Assembly (NCBI GenBank): GCA_036403815.1
Contig: DASWQH010000012.1
Location: 82,622-146,621 of the forward strand
Reading direction: 5' to 3'
DNA length: 64,000 bases
Origin: JACVRN01 sp036403815
GTDB taxonomy: Bacteria; Acidobacteriota; Blastocatellia; Pyrinomonadales; Pyrinomonadaceae
The notes beneath the pieces are model-generated. The model saw only the letters and a list, made by a program, of their open reading frames with translations, searched no databases and was not told the origin of the DNA. Shown in pieces: positions 1 to 7,927 of the stretch. Made by a program: the position numbers and the translations under genes. Each line of letters begins with the position of its first letter. The stretch's first letter is position 1.

Positions 1-338
1 ACGTCATCGGCGTGGACTCGAACCAGAACGGCGTCAAGCCCGGCTTCGTGCTCACCAGCATGGTCAAGCGCGTGGACAATGTCGTCTACCAGCTTATTCA
101 AGAGTTAGTGGCTGGACGATTCAAGGGCGGCTTTCACGTCTTTGGCCTGAAGGAAGATGGCGTCGGCTACGCTCTGGATGACTACAACCGGAATTTGATT
201 TCGCCGGAAATCATCCAGCAGGTCGAAGAGGCCAGAGCGAAAATCATAGACTGCGAAAAAAGAAGGAGCGCGGTCGCGCCTGAAGAGAAGAAGAACGTCA
301 AATGCGAAATTGATGTAACGGACGCGATGGCGAAATAA
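1..338 (+). CDS. BMP-family nucleoside-binding protein of ABC importer, C-terminal part
   Basis: This is the 3' end of a gene that begins before the window; the frame is open from base 3 and stops with TAA at 336-338. The translation starts VIGVDSNQNG and contains VLTSMVKRVDNVVYQ, the C-terminal lobe signature of Bmp/PnrA/Med periplasmic or lipoprotein nucleoside-binding proteins. Proteins of this family capture purine or pyrimidine nucleosides for an ABC importer, and the ATPase and two permeases of such a system follow directly. About 110 residues are visible, so signal peptide and lipobox cannot be judged. The tail after position 230 is rich in charged residues (KKNVKCEIDV). Family assignment is firm; the exact substrate is inferred from the neighbours. 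Confidence 0.88.
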   Translation, partial: VIGVDSNQNGVKPGFVLTSMVKRVDNVVYQLIQELVAGRFKGGFHVFGLKEDGVGYALDDYNRNLISPEIIQQVEEARAKIIDCEKRRSAVAPEEKKNVKCEIDVTDAMAK

Positions 339-347
339 CACAGGGGC

Positions 348-417
348 TAGAGGTCAGAGGTTAGAGGTCGGTAAAAGACCTGTAACTAACCTCTGACCTC
401 TGACCTCTGACCTCTAA
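348..417. repeat. Heptamer-built palindrome HP1
   Basis: The left arm is three 7-mers (AGAGGTC AGAGGTT AGAGGTC). The right arm is four to five GACCTCT units. They are separated by an A-rich loop containing GTAAAAG. The right arm ends 3 nt before the ATG of the ABC ATPase, leaving no Shine-Dalgarno. The same unit recurs at 49478-49541. Confidence 0.85.
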
Positions 418-419
418 AT

Positions 420-1931
420 ATGCTTGAACTAAGAAACATCACGAAACGCTTTGGCGATGTACTGGCAAACGACCACATCAATATTCAGATTGCCGAAGGA
501 ACCATTCATGCCATAGTGGGCGAGAACGGCGCAGGGAAATCCACCGCCATGCGCATCGCTTACGGCTTCTACACGGCGGACAGCGGCGAGATTCTGATTA
601 ACGGTGAGGTGCGCCGCATAGAGACGCCGCATGATGCCATAGCACAGGGCGTCGGCATGGTTCATCAGCATTTCATGCTGGTCGAGACCATGAGCGTGGC
701 AGAGAATATAGTGCTCGGAGCCGAGCCGGGTTCCGCCGCATCGCTTGATCTTGCGGGCGCTTCGCAAAAGATTCGCGCTCTTTCGGAAGAGTTCAAGCTG
801 GCGATTAATCCGAGCGCTTCGATTGAAGCTCTATCGGTCGGCCAGCAGCAGCGCGTTGAGTTACTGAAAGCGCTCTATCGTGAAGCGCGGCTTCTTATAC
901 TGGACGAGCCGACCGCTGTGCTGACGCCGCAGGAGGTGGAAGAGTTCTTCAACATCCTGCGGGGCATGCGCGAGCAGGGGAAAACGGTCGTCATCATCAC
1001 ACACAAGCTGGACGAAGTTCTGGCAATCTCCGATGAAGTGACGGTGATGAGAGACGGTCGCGTGGTTGGCCGCGTTAAAACGAGCGAGACCAACGCCGCA
1101 GAGCTTGCGCGCATGATGGTTGGCCGCGATGTCCTGCTGAGAGTTGAAAAGCCGGATGCGCAGCCGGGTGCGACCGTTTTAAGCGTGCGCGATCTTCGTG
1201 TTACTGCTGGCGAAGGCTCTGTGCGCGTGGACGGCATGACGTTCGACGTACGTGCGGGCGAGGTGGTCGGCATCGCTGGCGTGGAGGGCAACGGCCAGAC
1301 CGAGTTGATAGAAGCGCTCGCAGGCTTGACCGACCCGGCGCAGTTGAAAGGGCGCGTAGAATTTGAAGGAAGGGAAATAACAACCGCCAGCGCCAGAGAG
1401 CGAAAGCAAAAGGGAATCGCGCATATCCCTGAAGACCGCCACCGGCGCGGGCTGCTGCTTGATTTTGATCTGGCGGAAAATTCCATCCTCGGCGTTCATT
1501 ATCGCAAGCCGATTGTCGCAATGGCAGGCGTGCTGCTGGATAACGGTGCCATAATCGGTCGCGCCCGTGAGATCATCAAGAACTTTGACGTGCGCCCGCC
1601 GAATCCGGATTTGCCCGCGCGCTCTCTGTCCGGCGGCAACCAACAGAAGCTCATCATCGGGCGCGAGTTCGACCTGCATCCGAAGCTTCTGCTGGTATCG
1701 CAGCCGACGCGCGGCGTGGACATAGGCGCAATAGAGTTCATTCACCGCAAACTCGTAGAGCTACGTGACGCGGGCTGCGCGATTCTACTGGTCTCGGCAG
1801 AACTGGAAGAAGTGACCGCTCTGTCCGACAGGCTTTTAGTCATACACGAGGGCAAGATTGTAGGCGAAGTTGATCCGAAAGTTGCTACGACCGAAGAGAT
1901 CGGTCTTTTGATGACCGGCGGACACAAATGA
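420..1931 (+). CDS. Nucleoside ABC importer, duplicated ATP-binding protein (NupO/YufO type)
   Basis: This 503-residue ATPase carries two ABC domains in one chain, as in ribose- and nucleoside-type importers. The first half has a full Walker A (GENGAGKST, about residue 35), the degenerate signature LSVGQQQRVELLKAL and Walker B LLILDEPTAVLTP. The second half has the atypical Walker A (GVEGNGQTELIEAL) that is usual for the second domain of this family, then LSGGNQQKLIIGRE and the QPTRGVDIGA switch region. It would power uptake of the nucleoside delivered by the upstream BMP protein through the two permeases downstream. The ATG at 420 lies directly against a palindrome and has no visible ribosome site. 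Operon membership is inferred from gene order and same-strand spacing. Confidence 0.92.
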   Translation: MLELRNITKRFGDVLANDHINIQIAEGTIHAIVGENGAGKSTAMRIAYGFYTADSGEILINGEVRRIETPHDAIAQGVGMVHQHFMLVETMSVAENIVLGAEPGSAASLDLAGASQKIRALSEEFKLAINPSASIEALSVGQQQRVELLKALYREARLLILDEPTAVLTPQEVEEFFNILRGMREQGKTVVIITHKLDEVLAISDEVTVMRDGRVVGRVKTSETNAAELARMMVGRDVLLRVEKPDAQPGATVLSVRDLRVTAGEGSVRVDGMTFDVRAGEVVGIAGVEGNGQTELIEALAGLTDPAQLKGRVEFEGREITTASARERKQKGIAHIPEDRHRRGLLLDFDLAENSILGVHYRKPIVAMAGVLLDNGAIIGRAREIIKNFDVRPPNPDLPARSLSGGNQQKLIIGREFDLHPKLLLVSQPTRGVDIGAIEFIHRKLVELRDAGCAILLVSAELEEVTALSDRLLVIHEGKIVGEVDPKVATTEEIGLLMTGGHK

Positions 1932-2105
1932 TTTTGGATTTTAGATTTTGGATTTGCGATTGAGCTATTCCGATTTCAAGCTTGAGGTTTGAAATCGAAG
2001 TTTGTGAGCTTCCCGAACAGAATCGCAAAGTCTAAACTCTTAAGAGTTCAAGCTCCGCAACTCGAAATCCAAAATCCAAAATCTAAAATCCAAAATCGCA
2101 AATCC
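1931..2105. repeat. Heptamer-built palindrome HP2 (long loop)
   Basis: The arms are tandem ATTTTGG/ATTTTAG units on the left and CCAAAAT/CTAAAAT units on the right. The loop of about 110 nt is unusually long and contains further short dyads (for example TCTTAAGA). The left arm overlaps the ATPase stop codon, and the right arm ends right before the permease ATG at 2107. Confidence 0.8.
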
Positions 2106-2106
2106 C

Positions 2107-3210
2107 ATGAAACTCTTACGCGAACTGCTCTTTCCGCTCATAGCCGTCATTGCAGCCTTCATAGTGGGCGGCATCTTCGTACTCATCATCGGCGATGACC
2201 CGATTTTGACGTACCAGCTTTTGATAGGCAGCGCGCTGTCGTGGCCGGACGGCATCGGCTACACGCTCTTTTACGCGACGCCGCTCATCTTCACGGGGCT
2301 GGCCGTGGCAGTCGCTTTTCGCTGCGGGCTTCTGAACATAGGCGCGGAGGGGCAACTCTACGTCGCTGCCTTTGCCGCCGCATGGGTGAGCATCAAACTG
2401 GGCGGCGTAGTCGTTGCGGATGTCAATTATTCATGGGCTAGCCTTCCGTCTATGCTCCTCATTCCGCTGGCATGTCTGGCCGCAATGCTGATGGGCGCTC
2501 TGTGGGGAGCTATTCCGGGATTCTTGAAGGCGCGGTTCGGCTCGCACGAAGTCATCAATACGATCATGATGAACTTCATAGGCATCGCCCTTGTCAGTTA
2601 CTTCACGCAGTACTTGTACAAGGTGCCGGGCGATCCCATCATGGAGACAGCAGAGATAGGCGCAGCCGCGCACATCCCCAGACTCGGAAGCTTTATCCCA
2701 GGCATTCCCGAACGCCTCCCGCTCAACGTAGCATTTATTCTTGCTATCATTGCGTGCGTGCTTGTCTACATTTTTCTGTGGAAGACAAAGTGGGGCTATG
2801 AGATTCGAGCGACGGGCGCGAATCCTTCCGCCGCGGAGTATGGCGGCATCAGCGTGCGGAAGCAGATTGTGCTGGCGATGGCTATCTCAGGCGCGCTTGC
2901 AGGGATGGTCGGCATCAACGAAGTGCTCGGTTATCGTTATCGTTACTACGACGGGTTCTCTGCAAACTACGGATTTTTTGGAATAGCCGTGGCGCTGCTC
3001 GGTCGTAATCATCCGGTCGGGGTCTTTCTGGCGGCGCTGCTTTTCGGCATGTTGATTCGCGGCGGAATTTTCGTGGATGCCTTCACAGGCCATGTCTCGA
3101 AAGACATAGTCGAAGTCCTGCAAGCGATAATCATCCTCTTTATAGCCTGCGAGGCGCTGTTTCGCGGCCCCTTCAGCAGGTTCGGTTTATTGAAGCGGTC
3201 GAAAATTTAA
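2107..3210 (+). CDS. Nucleoside ABC importer permease 1 (NupP/YufP type)
   Basis: This 367-residue integral membrane protein belongs to the BPD_transp_2 (branched-chain amino acid/ribose/nucleoside) permease family. The N-terminal hydrophobic helix (LLFPLIAVIAAFIVGGIFVLII) is followed by GYTLFYATPLIFTGLAVAVAFRCGLLNIGAEGQLYVAA. The FRCGLLNIGAEGQ segment is the family's most conserved stretch. Further transmembrane helices and ARFGSHEVINTIMMN follow. It should pair with the second permease to form the channel. The chosen ATG lies immediately after a palindrome arm (CAAATCCC ATG). Function is well supported by family and context; substrate range is not determined. Confidence 0.9.
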   Translation: MKLLRELLFPLIAVIAAFIVGGIFVLIIGDDPILTYQLLIGSALSWPDGIGYTLFYATPLIFTGLAVAVAFRCGLLNIGAEGQLYVAAFAAAWVSIKLGGVVVADVNYSWASLPSMLLIPLACLAAMLMGALWGAIPGFLKARFGSHEVINTIMMNFIGIALVSYFTQYLYKVPGDPIMETAEIGAAAHIPRLGSFIPGIPERLPLNVAFILAIIACVLVYIFLWKTKWGYEIRATGANPSAAEYGGISVRKQIVLAMAISGALAGMVGINEVLGYRYRYYDGFSANYGFFGIAVALLGRNHPVGVFLAALLFGMLIRGGIFVDAFTGHVSKDIVEVLQAIIILFIACEALFRGPFSRFGLLKRSKI

Positions 3211-3285
3211 AAGCCGTCAGCCATCAGCGGTCAGCTATCAGCCGGATGATAAAAGCTGATGGCTGATTGCTAAGAGCTAAAATAT
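3211..3285. repeat. Heptamer-built palindrome HP3
   Basis: The units are CAGCCAT, CAGCGGT and CAGCTAT on the left and related AGCTGATGGCTGATTGCT sequence on the right, around the loop CCGGATGATAAAAG. It occupies the whole gap between the two permease genes and ends at the second permease's start. Confidence 0.78.
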
Positions 3286-3286
3286 T

Positions 3287-4180
3287 ATGAGAACAGTCAT
3301 CACCACCGCAGGCATACTGTTTTTCTCTATGCTGCGCCTGTCAACGCCCCTTTTGCTGGCGGCGCTCGGCGGGCTATATTCCGAGCGCTCCGGGGTCATC
3401 AACATCGCGCTCGAAGGTTTAATGCTGGCGGGCGCGTTCACAGCCGCAGCCGTGACGCATTACGCTGGCAATCCCTGGCTGGGGCTTCTGGCAGGAATAG
3501 CAGCGGGAGTGCTGATTGCGTCTGTTCACGCGGTCGCGTGCATACGCTACAAGGCAGACCAGGTTGTCACCGGCACGGCTATAAATATTTTGATGGTCGG
3601 CATCCCGGCCTTTATAGGCGGCGCACTCTTCGCTTCCACAGGCTCGACGCCGCAGATTCCCAAGGAGCAGTTGATTCCGTGGACTCCTGTCGTGCTGGCA
3701 TTCCTGCTCGTGCCTGTTACGTGGTACGTGCTGTATCACACGCCATTCGGGTTGCGCCTTCGTGCCGTAGGGGAAAAGCCGGAAGCAGCAGACGCGGCGG
3801 GCGTCTCTGTTAAATGGATGCGATATTCCGGTGTGCTCATCAGCGGCGCGCTCGCGGGCATCGCCGGAGCTTATCTGTCCATAGGCCAGTCTTCGCTCTT
3901 TACACGCAACATGACTTCCGGTAGAGGCTTCATAGCCCTGGCCGCGCTCATCTTCGGCAAGTGGAGACCTGTGCAGACGATGATCGCGTGCCTGCTCTTC
4001 GGCTTAACCGAGGCCATCTCGATTCAGTTGCAGGGCGTACGCATGCCTTCCGGCGAAGACATCCCGAACCAGTTCATACAGATTATCCCGTACGTCCTGA
4101 CGATGATCGTGCTCGCAGGCTTCATAGGCCAATCCCGCGCCCCCCGCGCTCTGGGTTTGCCATATCAGAAAGAAAGATGA
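3287..4180 (+). CDS. Nucleoside ABC importer permease 2 (NupQ/YufQ type)
   Basis: This 297-residue multi-spanning permease is the second BPD_transp_2 subunit of the nucleoside importer. It opens with a hydrophobic helix and has the conserved GLYSERSGVINIALEGLML segment, which corresponds to the LLNIGAEG motif of the partner permease. FGLRLRAVGEKPEAADAAG and SGRGFIALAALIFGKW are also typical of the family. Length is normal. It lies 76 nt after permease 1 with only a palindrome in between, and is followed after another palindrome by the nucleoside phosphorylase gene. This places import and phosphorolysis in one transcription unit, by inference. Confidence 0.9.
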   Translation: MRTVITTAGILFFSMLRLSTPLLLAALGGLYSERSGVINIALEGLMLAGAFTAAAVTHYAGNPWLGLLAGIAAGVLIASVHAVACIRYKADQVVTGTAINILMVGIPAFIGGALFASTGSTPQIPKEQLIPWTPVVLAFLLVPVTWYVLYHTPFGLRLRAVGEKPEAADAAGVSVKWMRYSGVLISGALAGIAGAYLSIGQSSLFTRNMTSGRGFIALAALIFGKWRPVQTMIACLLFGLTEAISIQLQGVRMPSGEDIPNQFIQIIPYVLTMIVLAGFIGQSRAPRALGLPYQKER

Positions 4181-4182
4181 AA

Positions 4183-4263
4183 CAATGCAGAAGTCAGAGT
4201 GCAGAATGATGAATTAAAGACTGCCTTTATCATTCATCATTCTGCATTCTGACTTCTGCATTG
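4183..4263. repeat. Heptamer-built palindrome HP4
   Basis: The left arm CAATGCAGAAGTCAGAG continues into TGCAGAATGATGAA, with AGAAGTC/AGAGTGC 7-mers. The right arm is its near-exact reverse complement (TTCATCATTCTGCATTC onward). The loop is about 18 nt with AATTAAAG. It ends 13 nt before the phosphorylase ATG. Confidence 0.82.
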
Positions 4264-4276
4264 CCTTGATTCAATC

Positions 4277-5122
4277 ATGCCCGAAGAGTTGAGCCATTTG
4301 ACGTTATACGAGCGCGTCGAACATGCTGCGCGGACTATCCGTGCGCGCTTTGACGAAGATGTGAGCGTGGGAGTTGTGCTCGGCAGCGGCCTTGGAGCTT
4401 TCGCTGACGACCTTGAAGATTCAGTCATCATCCCTTATGAAGAGATTCCGGGCTTTGCGCGCCCGACTGTAGAGGGTCACGCAGGTCGTCTGGTGCTGGG
4501 GCGCGCGAGCGGCGTCGCGGTCGCAGTCCTTCAGGGGCGCTTCCATTTCTACGAAGGCTACTCGCGCGATGAAGTAACTTTTCCGATGCGCGTCTTTGGG
4601 CTGCTGGGCATCAGGGCGGTTGTCCTGACGAACGCCGCGGGCGGCATCAACATAGGTTTCGATCAAGGGTCGCTGATGATTATCAGCGACCATCTGAATT
4701 TGATGTGCATTAACCCTCTGCTCGGCGCAAACGACGAGCGCTTCGGAGTAAGGTTTCCAGACATGTCCGAAGTCTACAGCCGTGGGTTTCAGGAGATAGC
4801 GGTTGAAGAAGCGCACGCGCTCGGGTTGGAGCTGCGGCGCGGCGTTTATGCTGCGATGTCAGGCCCAAGCTACGAGACGCCCGCCGAAGTGCGTATGCTG
4901 CGAACCCTTGGCGCAGATGCCGTCGGGATGAGCACCGTGCCCGAAGCGATTGTCGCACGACAGATGGGGATTCGTGTGCTGGGACTATCGTGCATCACCA
5001 ATATGGCGGCGGGCGTCCTGGATCAGCCCATCAATCATGAAGAAGTCATGGAAACAGGCGCGCAGGTGCGCGATACTTTCAGAAATCTTTTACGTCGAAT
5101 CATCCCTAGACTAACAACATAG
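4277..5122 (+). CDS. punA: Purine-nucleoside phosphorylase (trimeric type)
   Basis: The 281-residue enzyme converts purine (deoxy)nucleosides plus phosphate into the free base and (deoxy)ribose-1-phosphate. Phosphate-binding motifs are visible: VVLGSGLGAFAD near residue 35, VEGHAGRLVLG near 70 and QGRFHFYEGY near 90. LTNAAGGIN, the SDHLNLM loop, and the base-binding AMSGPSYETPAEVRML with GADAVGMSTVPEAIVAR are all present. This identifies the low-molecular-mass trimeric PNP family rather than the hexameric DeoD type. Its place right after the nucleoside importer suggests salvage of imported nucleosides. The stop codon at 5120-5122 touches the next palindrome. Confidence 0.93.
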   Translation: MPEELSHLTLYERVEHAARTIRARFDEDVSVGVVLGSGLGAFADDLEDSVIIPYEEIPGFARPTVEGHAGRLVLGRASGVAVAVLQGRFHFYEGYSRDEVTFPMRVFGLLGIRAVVLTNAAGGINIGFDQGSLMIISDHLNLMCINPLLGANDERFGVRFPDMSEVYSRGFQEIAVEEAHALGLELRRGVYAAMSGPSYETPAEVRMLRTLGADAVGMSTVPEAIVARQMGIRVLGLSCITNMAAGVLDQPINHEEVMETGAQVRDTFRNLLRRIIPRLTT

Positions 5123-5199
5123 GTGCCGGGTGTCGGGTGTCAGGTGCCGGTTTAAGAATCGGCTTTTACCGGCACCCGGCACCTGACACCCGACACCCG
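5122..5199. repeat. Heptamer-built palindrome HP5
   Basis: The left arm is GGTGCCG GGTGTCG GGTGTCA GGTGCCG. The right arm is the inverted set ending CGACACCC. The loop is TTTAAGAATCGGCTTTTA. The element ends 3 nt before the uridine kinase ATG. The same unit family occurs at 11427-11506. Confidence 0.85.
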
Positions 5200-5202
5200 T
5201 TT

Positions 5203-5838
5203 ATGATTATTGGTATCTGTGGCGGAACAGGCTCTGGTAAGACGACCGTTGCGAATCGAATTCTGGCGACCGTTAGCGCCGACGAGGTTATCTTTCTACA
5301 GCAGGATTCCTACTATCGCAATCTCAACGACATGCCGCTTGATTATCATCAGGAGGTCAACTTCGATCACCCTGATGCTCTGGACAACGACTTGCTGGTC
5401 AAGCACATCCGTAGATTGAAGACGGGAGCGCCCGTCGAGCTTCCGATTTATGATTTCAAGACGCACTCGCGTCTGACGGAGACGCAGCATCTGGAGCCTA
5501 AGCCGATTATCATCGTCGAGGGCATCCTTATCTTTTCCGACCCGCGTCTCTTAGAGGAGATGGATATTAAAATTTTTGTGGACACACCGGACGACATACG
5601 ATTCATACGACGGCTTCGCCGCGACCTTGCCGAGAGGGGACGCACAGTCGAATCCGTTATAGAACAATACCTGGGAACCGTTCGCCCTATGCACATGCAG
5701 TTCGTAGAGCCTTCAAAGCGCTACGCCGATGTAATTATCCCTGAAGGCGGGCACAATCTGGTCAGCATTGACCTTATCAGCGTCAAGATACGCGACCGGC
5801 TGGCGCGTGATTTAACGGCGACGGGAGGCGTAGCATGA
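5203..5838 (+). CDS. udk: Uridine kinase
   Basis: The 211-residue kinase phosphorylates uridine and cytidine to UMP and CMP. It begins MIIGICGGTGSGKTTVANRI, a P-loop (GGTGSGKT) at the very N-terminus as expected for Udk. QQDSYYRNL, the uridine-binding VNFDHPDALD and the RFIRRLRRDLAERGRT lid region follow. The frame is open further upstream to 5137, but that stretch only translates the palindrome, so the ATG at 5203 is chosen; the length then matches the family. Its stop overlaps the cytidine deaminase start by 4 nt (ATGA), which implies translational coupling. Confidence 0.94.
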   Translation: MIIGICGGTGSGKTTVANRILATVSADEVIFLQQDSYYRNLNDMPLDYHQEVNFDHPDALDNDLLVKHIRRLKTGAPVELPIYDFKTHSRLTETQHLEPKPIIIVEGILIFSDPRLLEEMDIKIFVDTPDDIRFIRRLRRDLAERGRTVESVIEQYLGTVRPMHMQFVEPSKRYADVIIPEGGHNLVSIDLISVKIRDRLARDLTATGGVA

Positions 5839-6281
5839 GCGAGGGACGACACACTAAAGAAGTAGTCATAGAGGCAGCTTTGCGTGCGAGGGAACTGGCG
5901 GTTGCGCCTTTCTCTAATTTTCGCGTCGGCGCGTCAGTCGAAACCGACGACGGGCGAATCTTCACGGGCTGCAATATAGAGAGCGCAAGCTACGGCTTGA
6001 CCGTCTGCGCCGAGCGCGTCGCCATCTGGAAAGCTATCTCGGAGGGTGCGCGATGTTTCGGCCTGCTGGTGGTCGCCGTCGATACGGAGAATTTGACGCC
6101 TCCCTGCGGCACCTGCCGTCAGATTATCTGGGAGCACTGCCGCGACACGACAATCCTGCTCGTCAACCTTCAAGGCCAGTCCGAAGAGCTTCAAATCAAA
6201 GACCTGCTGCCGCGCGCCTTCGATGCAAGGTATCTAAAGGAAATCAGTCGAGAGGAAGTCGGGACGAAAGGCAGGGGATAG
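5835..6281 (+). CDS. cdd: Cytidine deaminase
   Basis: The 148-residue enzyme deaminates cytidine to uridine, feeding uridine kinase, whose gene it overlaps by 4 nt. Zinc ligands and the catalytic Glu are visible as CAERVAIWKA and PPCGTCRQ. NFRVGASVETDDGRIFTGCNIESASYG is the conserved substrate-binding segment near residues 30-56. Length fits the homotetrameric small class. The final residues RG and the TAG stop are encoded by the left arm of the adjoining palindrome (GGGGATA units), so the element has shaped the gene's 3' end. Confidence 0.95.
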   Translation: MSEGRHTKEVVIEAALRARELAVAPFSNFRVGASVETDDGRIFTGCNIESASYGLTVCAERVAIWKAISEGARCFGLLVVAVDTENLTPPCGTCRQIIWEHCRDTTILLVNLQGQSEELQIKDLLPRAFDARYLKEISREEVGTKGRG

Positions 6282-6376
6282 AGGATGGGGGATAGGGGTC
6301 AGGGGTTGGGGGATAGTAAAAGAAAATCCAGTTCTCTTTCTTTCCCTATCCCCTGATTCCTAACCCCATCCCCCAT
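6272..6376. repeat. Heptamer-built palindrome HP6
   Basis: The left arm is a run of GGGGATA/GAGGATG/GGGGTCA/GGGGTTG 7-mers. The right arm reads CTATCCCCTGATTCCTAACC and continues in the same pattern. The loop contains GTAAAAGAAAATCC. The left arm carries the cdd stop codon, and the right arm ends 11 nt before the amidohydrolase start. Confidence 0.82.
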
Positions 6377-6387
6377 TTGTAAAGACA

Positions 6388-7797
6388 ATGACAAAGTTTC
6401 TACGGATACTCATCTCGCTTCTTGTCATCACTCTTATTTCGGCCTCGCCAGTATTTTCATTGAAGCCGAGGAGGACGAGCGTGGACTTAATCGTGCGTGG
6501 CGGACCTTTTGTGACGATGGACGCGACGCGGCGCGTCATAGAAGACGGCGCTGTAGCCATTCAAGGGGGACGCATTGTAGCAATCGGCAAGCGCTCCGAA
6601 ATAGACTCGAAATACACCGCGCGTGAAACGATAAACGCGCCGGGCAAGGCCGTAATCCCCGGCCTCATCAACACGCACACGCACATTCCCATGACGCTCT
6701 TTCGCGGGCTGGCCGATGACCTTGACCTTCAGGAGTGGCTGACGAAATACATCTTTCCGGCAGAGGCCAAAAACGTCACGGAAGATTTCGTGCGCACGGG
6801 CACGCAACTCGGACTCGCAGAGATGATTCGCGGAGGGACTACGACCTACTGCGATATGTACTACTTCGAGGATGCGATTGCCGACGAGACCGCGAAGGCA
6901 GGCGTGCGCGGCGTGCTGGGCGAAACCGTCATAGACTTTCCCGTTGCGGACAACAAGACGAATGCCGAAGCGATGGCCTACGTCGAAAAGTTTGTCAAAA
7001 ACTGGCAGGGACATCCGTTAATTACACCGGCCATCGCGCCGCACGCGCCCTACACTGTATCCGAAGAGCACTTGAAAGCCGTGCGCGCTTTCTCTGATCG
7101 CACGGGCGCGCCAATTGTTATTCACGTTGCAGAGACGCGCAAAGAAGTCGAAGACCTGTTGAAGTCGAAGGGGGCGCGTGCGGTCGTCTATCTTGCTCGT
7201 ATAGGCTTTTTGAACAATCGCGTCATCGCAGCGCACGTCGTCTGGGTAAATCAGGAAGAGATTGCCTTGCTCAAAAGCCTGGGCGTCGGTGTCGCGCATA
7301 ACCCGCAGTCGAACATGAAGCTGGCTGCGGGCGTTGCGCCTGTACCACAGATGCTCGCGGCAGATTTGGCCGTAGGGCTTGGCACGGACGGTGCGGCATC
7401 GAATAACGATCTAAACATGTGGGAAGAGATGGACACGGCGGCCAAGCTGCACAAGGTTACGAGCGGTGACCCGAAGGTCGTCTCAGCCCTACAGGCTTTC
7501 GAGATGGCGACCATAAGGGGCGCACGCGCGCTTCACCTGGACAATCAGATAGGCTCGCTCGAAGTCGGCAAGCGCGCAGACCTATGCATTGTTGACCTTG
7601 ATGATCTGAGCCAGACGCCGCTTTATAACATCTATTCGCAGCTCGTCTATGCGACGAAGGCATACGACGTGCGGACGGTAATCATAGAGGGGCGCGTGTT
7701 GATGCGCGACCGGAACTTGCTAACTCTGGACGAAAGCGGTATAAAGATGCGCGCGCGCGCCTTTCGCGAGCGCATTAGTCGCAGTCTCGCACAATAA
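6388..7797 (+). CDS. Exported amidohydrolase, SAH/MTA/guanine deaminase-like
   Basis: This 469-residue member of the metal-dependent amidohydrolase superfamily (MtaD/SsnA/TrzN group) should hydrolyse an amino group from a nucleoside-like or triazine-like substrate. Metal and catalytic motifs are present in order: GLINTHTHIPMTLFRGLADD, APHAPYTVS, VIHVAETRKE, AHVVWVNQEE and GLGTDGAASNNDLNMWEEM. The GKRADLCIVDLDDL segment is the C-terminal beta-domain. Unlike most relatives it starts with an apparent signal peptide (FLRILISLLVITLISASPVFS), implying a periplasmic location. It ends the nucleoside operon. The substrate cannot be told from sequence; deamination of a nucleoside before uptake is only a guess. 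Confidence 0.8.
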   Translation: MTKFLRILISLLVITLISASPVFSLKPRRTSVDLIVRGGPFVTMDATRRVIEDGAVAIQGGRIVAIGKRSEIDSKYTARETINAPGKAVIPGLINTHTHIPMTLFRGLADDLDLQEWLTKYIFPAEAKNVTEDFVRTGTQLGLAEMIRGGTTTYCDMYYFEDAIADETAKAGVRGVLGETVIDFPVADNKTNAEAMAYVEKFVKNWQGHPLITPAIAPHAPYTVSEEHLKAVRAFSDRTGAPIVIHVAETRKEVEDLLKSKGARAVVYLARIGFLNNRVIAAHVVWVNQEEIALLKSLGVGVAHNPQSNMKLAAGVAPVPQMLAADLAVGLGTDGAASNNDLNMWEEMDTAAKLHKVTSGDPKVVSALQAFEMATIRGARALHLDNQIGSLEVGKRADLCIVDLDDLSQTPLYNIYSQLVYATKAYDVRTVIIEGRVLMRDRNLLTLDESGIKMRARAFRERISRSLAQ

Positions 7798-7896
7798 AAC
7801 AGCTAAAACCGAACAAATAAGGTTTCGTCCCTCGCAACTTGCGCATTCCAGGCACGTGAGGCCATAATAGTAGGCCATCATTATGATGTACCCTAC

Positions 7897-7923
7897 AAAG
7901 CGAGCCTCAAAGCTCGCTTTTAG
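7897..7923 (+). terminator. Intrinsic terminator after nucleoside operon
   Basis: A 9-bp perfect stem (AAAGCGAGC / GCTCGCTTT) with a 6-nt loop is followed by T-rich sequence. It lies about 100 nt after the amidohydrolase stop. Its presence argues against starting the next gene at the upstream in-frame ATG at 7883. Confidence 0.7.
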
Positions 7924-7927
7924 CTTT

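Noticed and set aside
5137..5202. N-terminal extension of uridine kinase
   Set aside because: Translates the palindrome HP5 only; the P-loop begins at the usual distance from the ATG at 5203.
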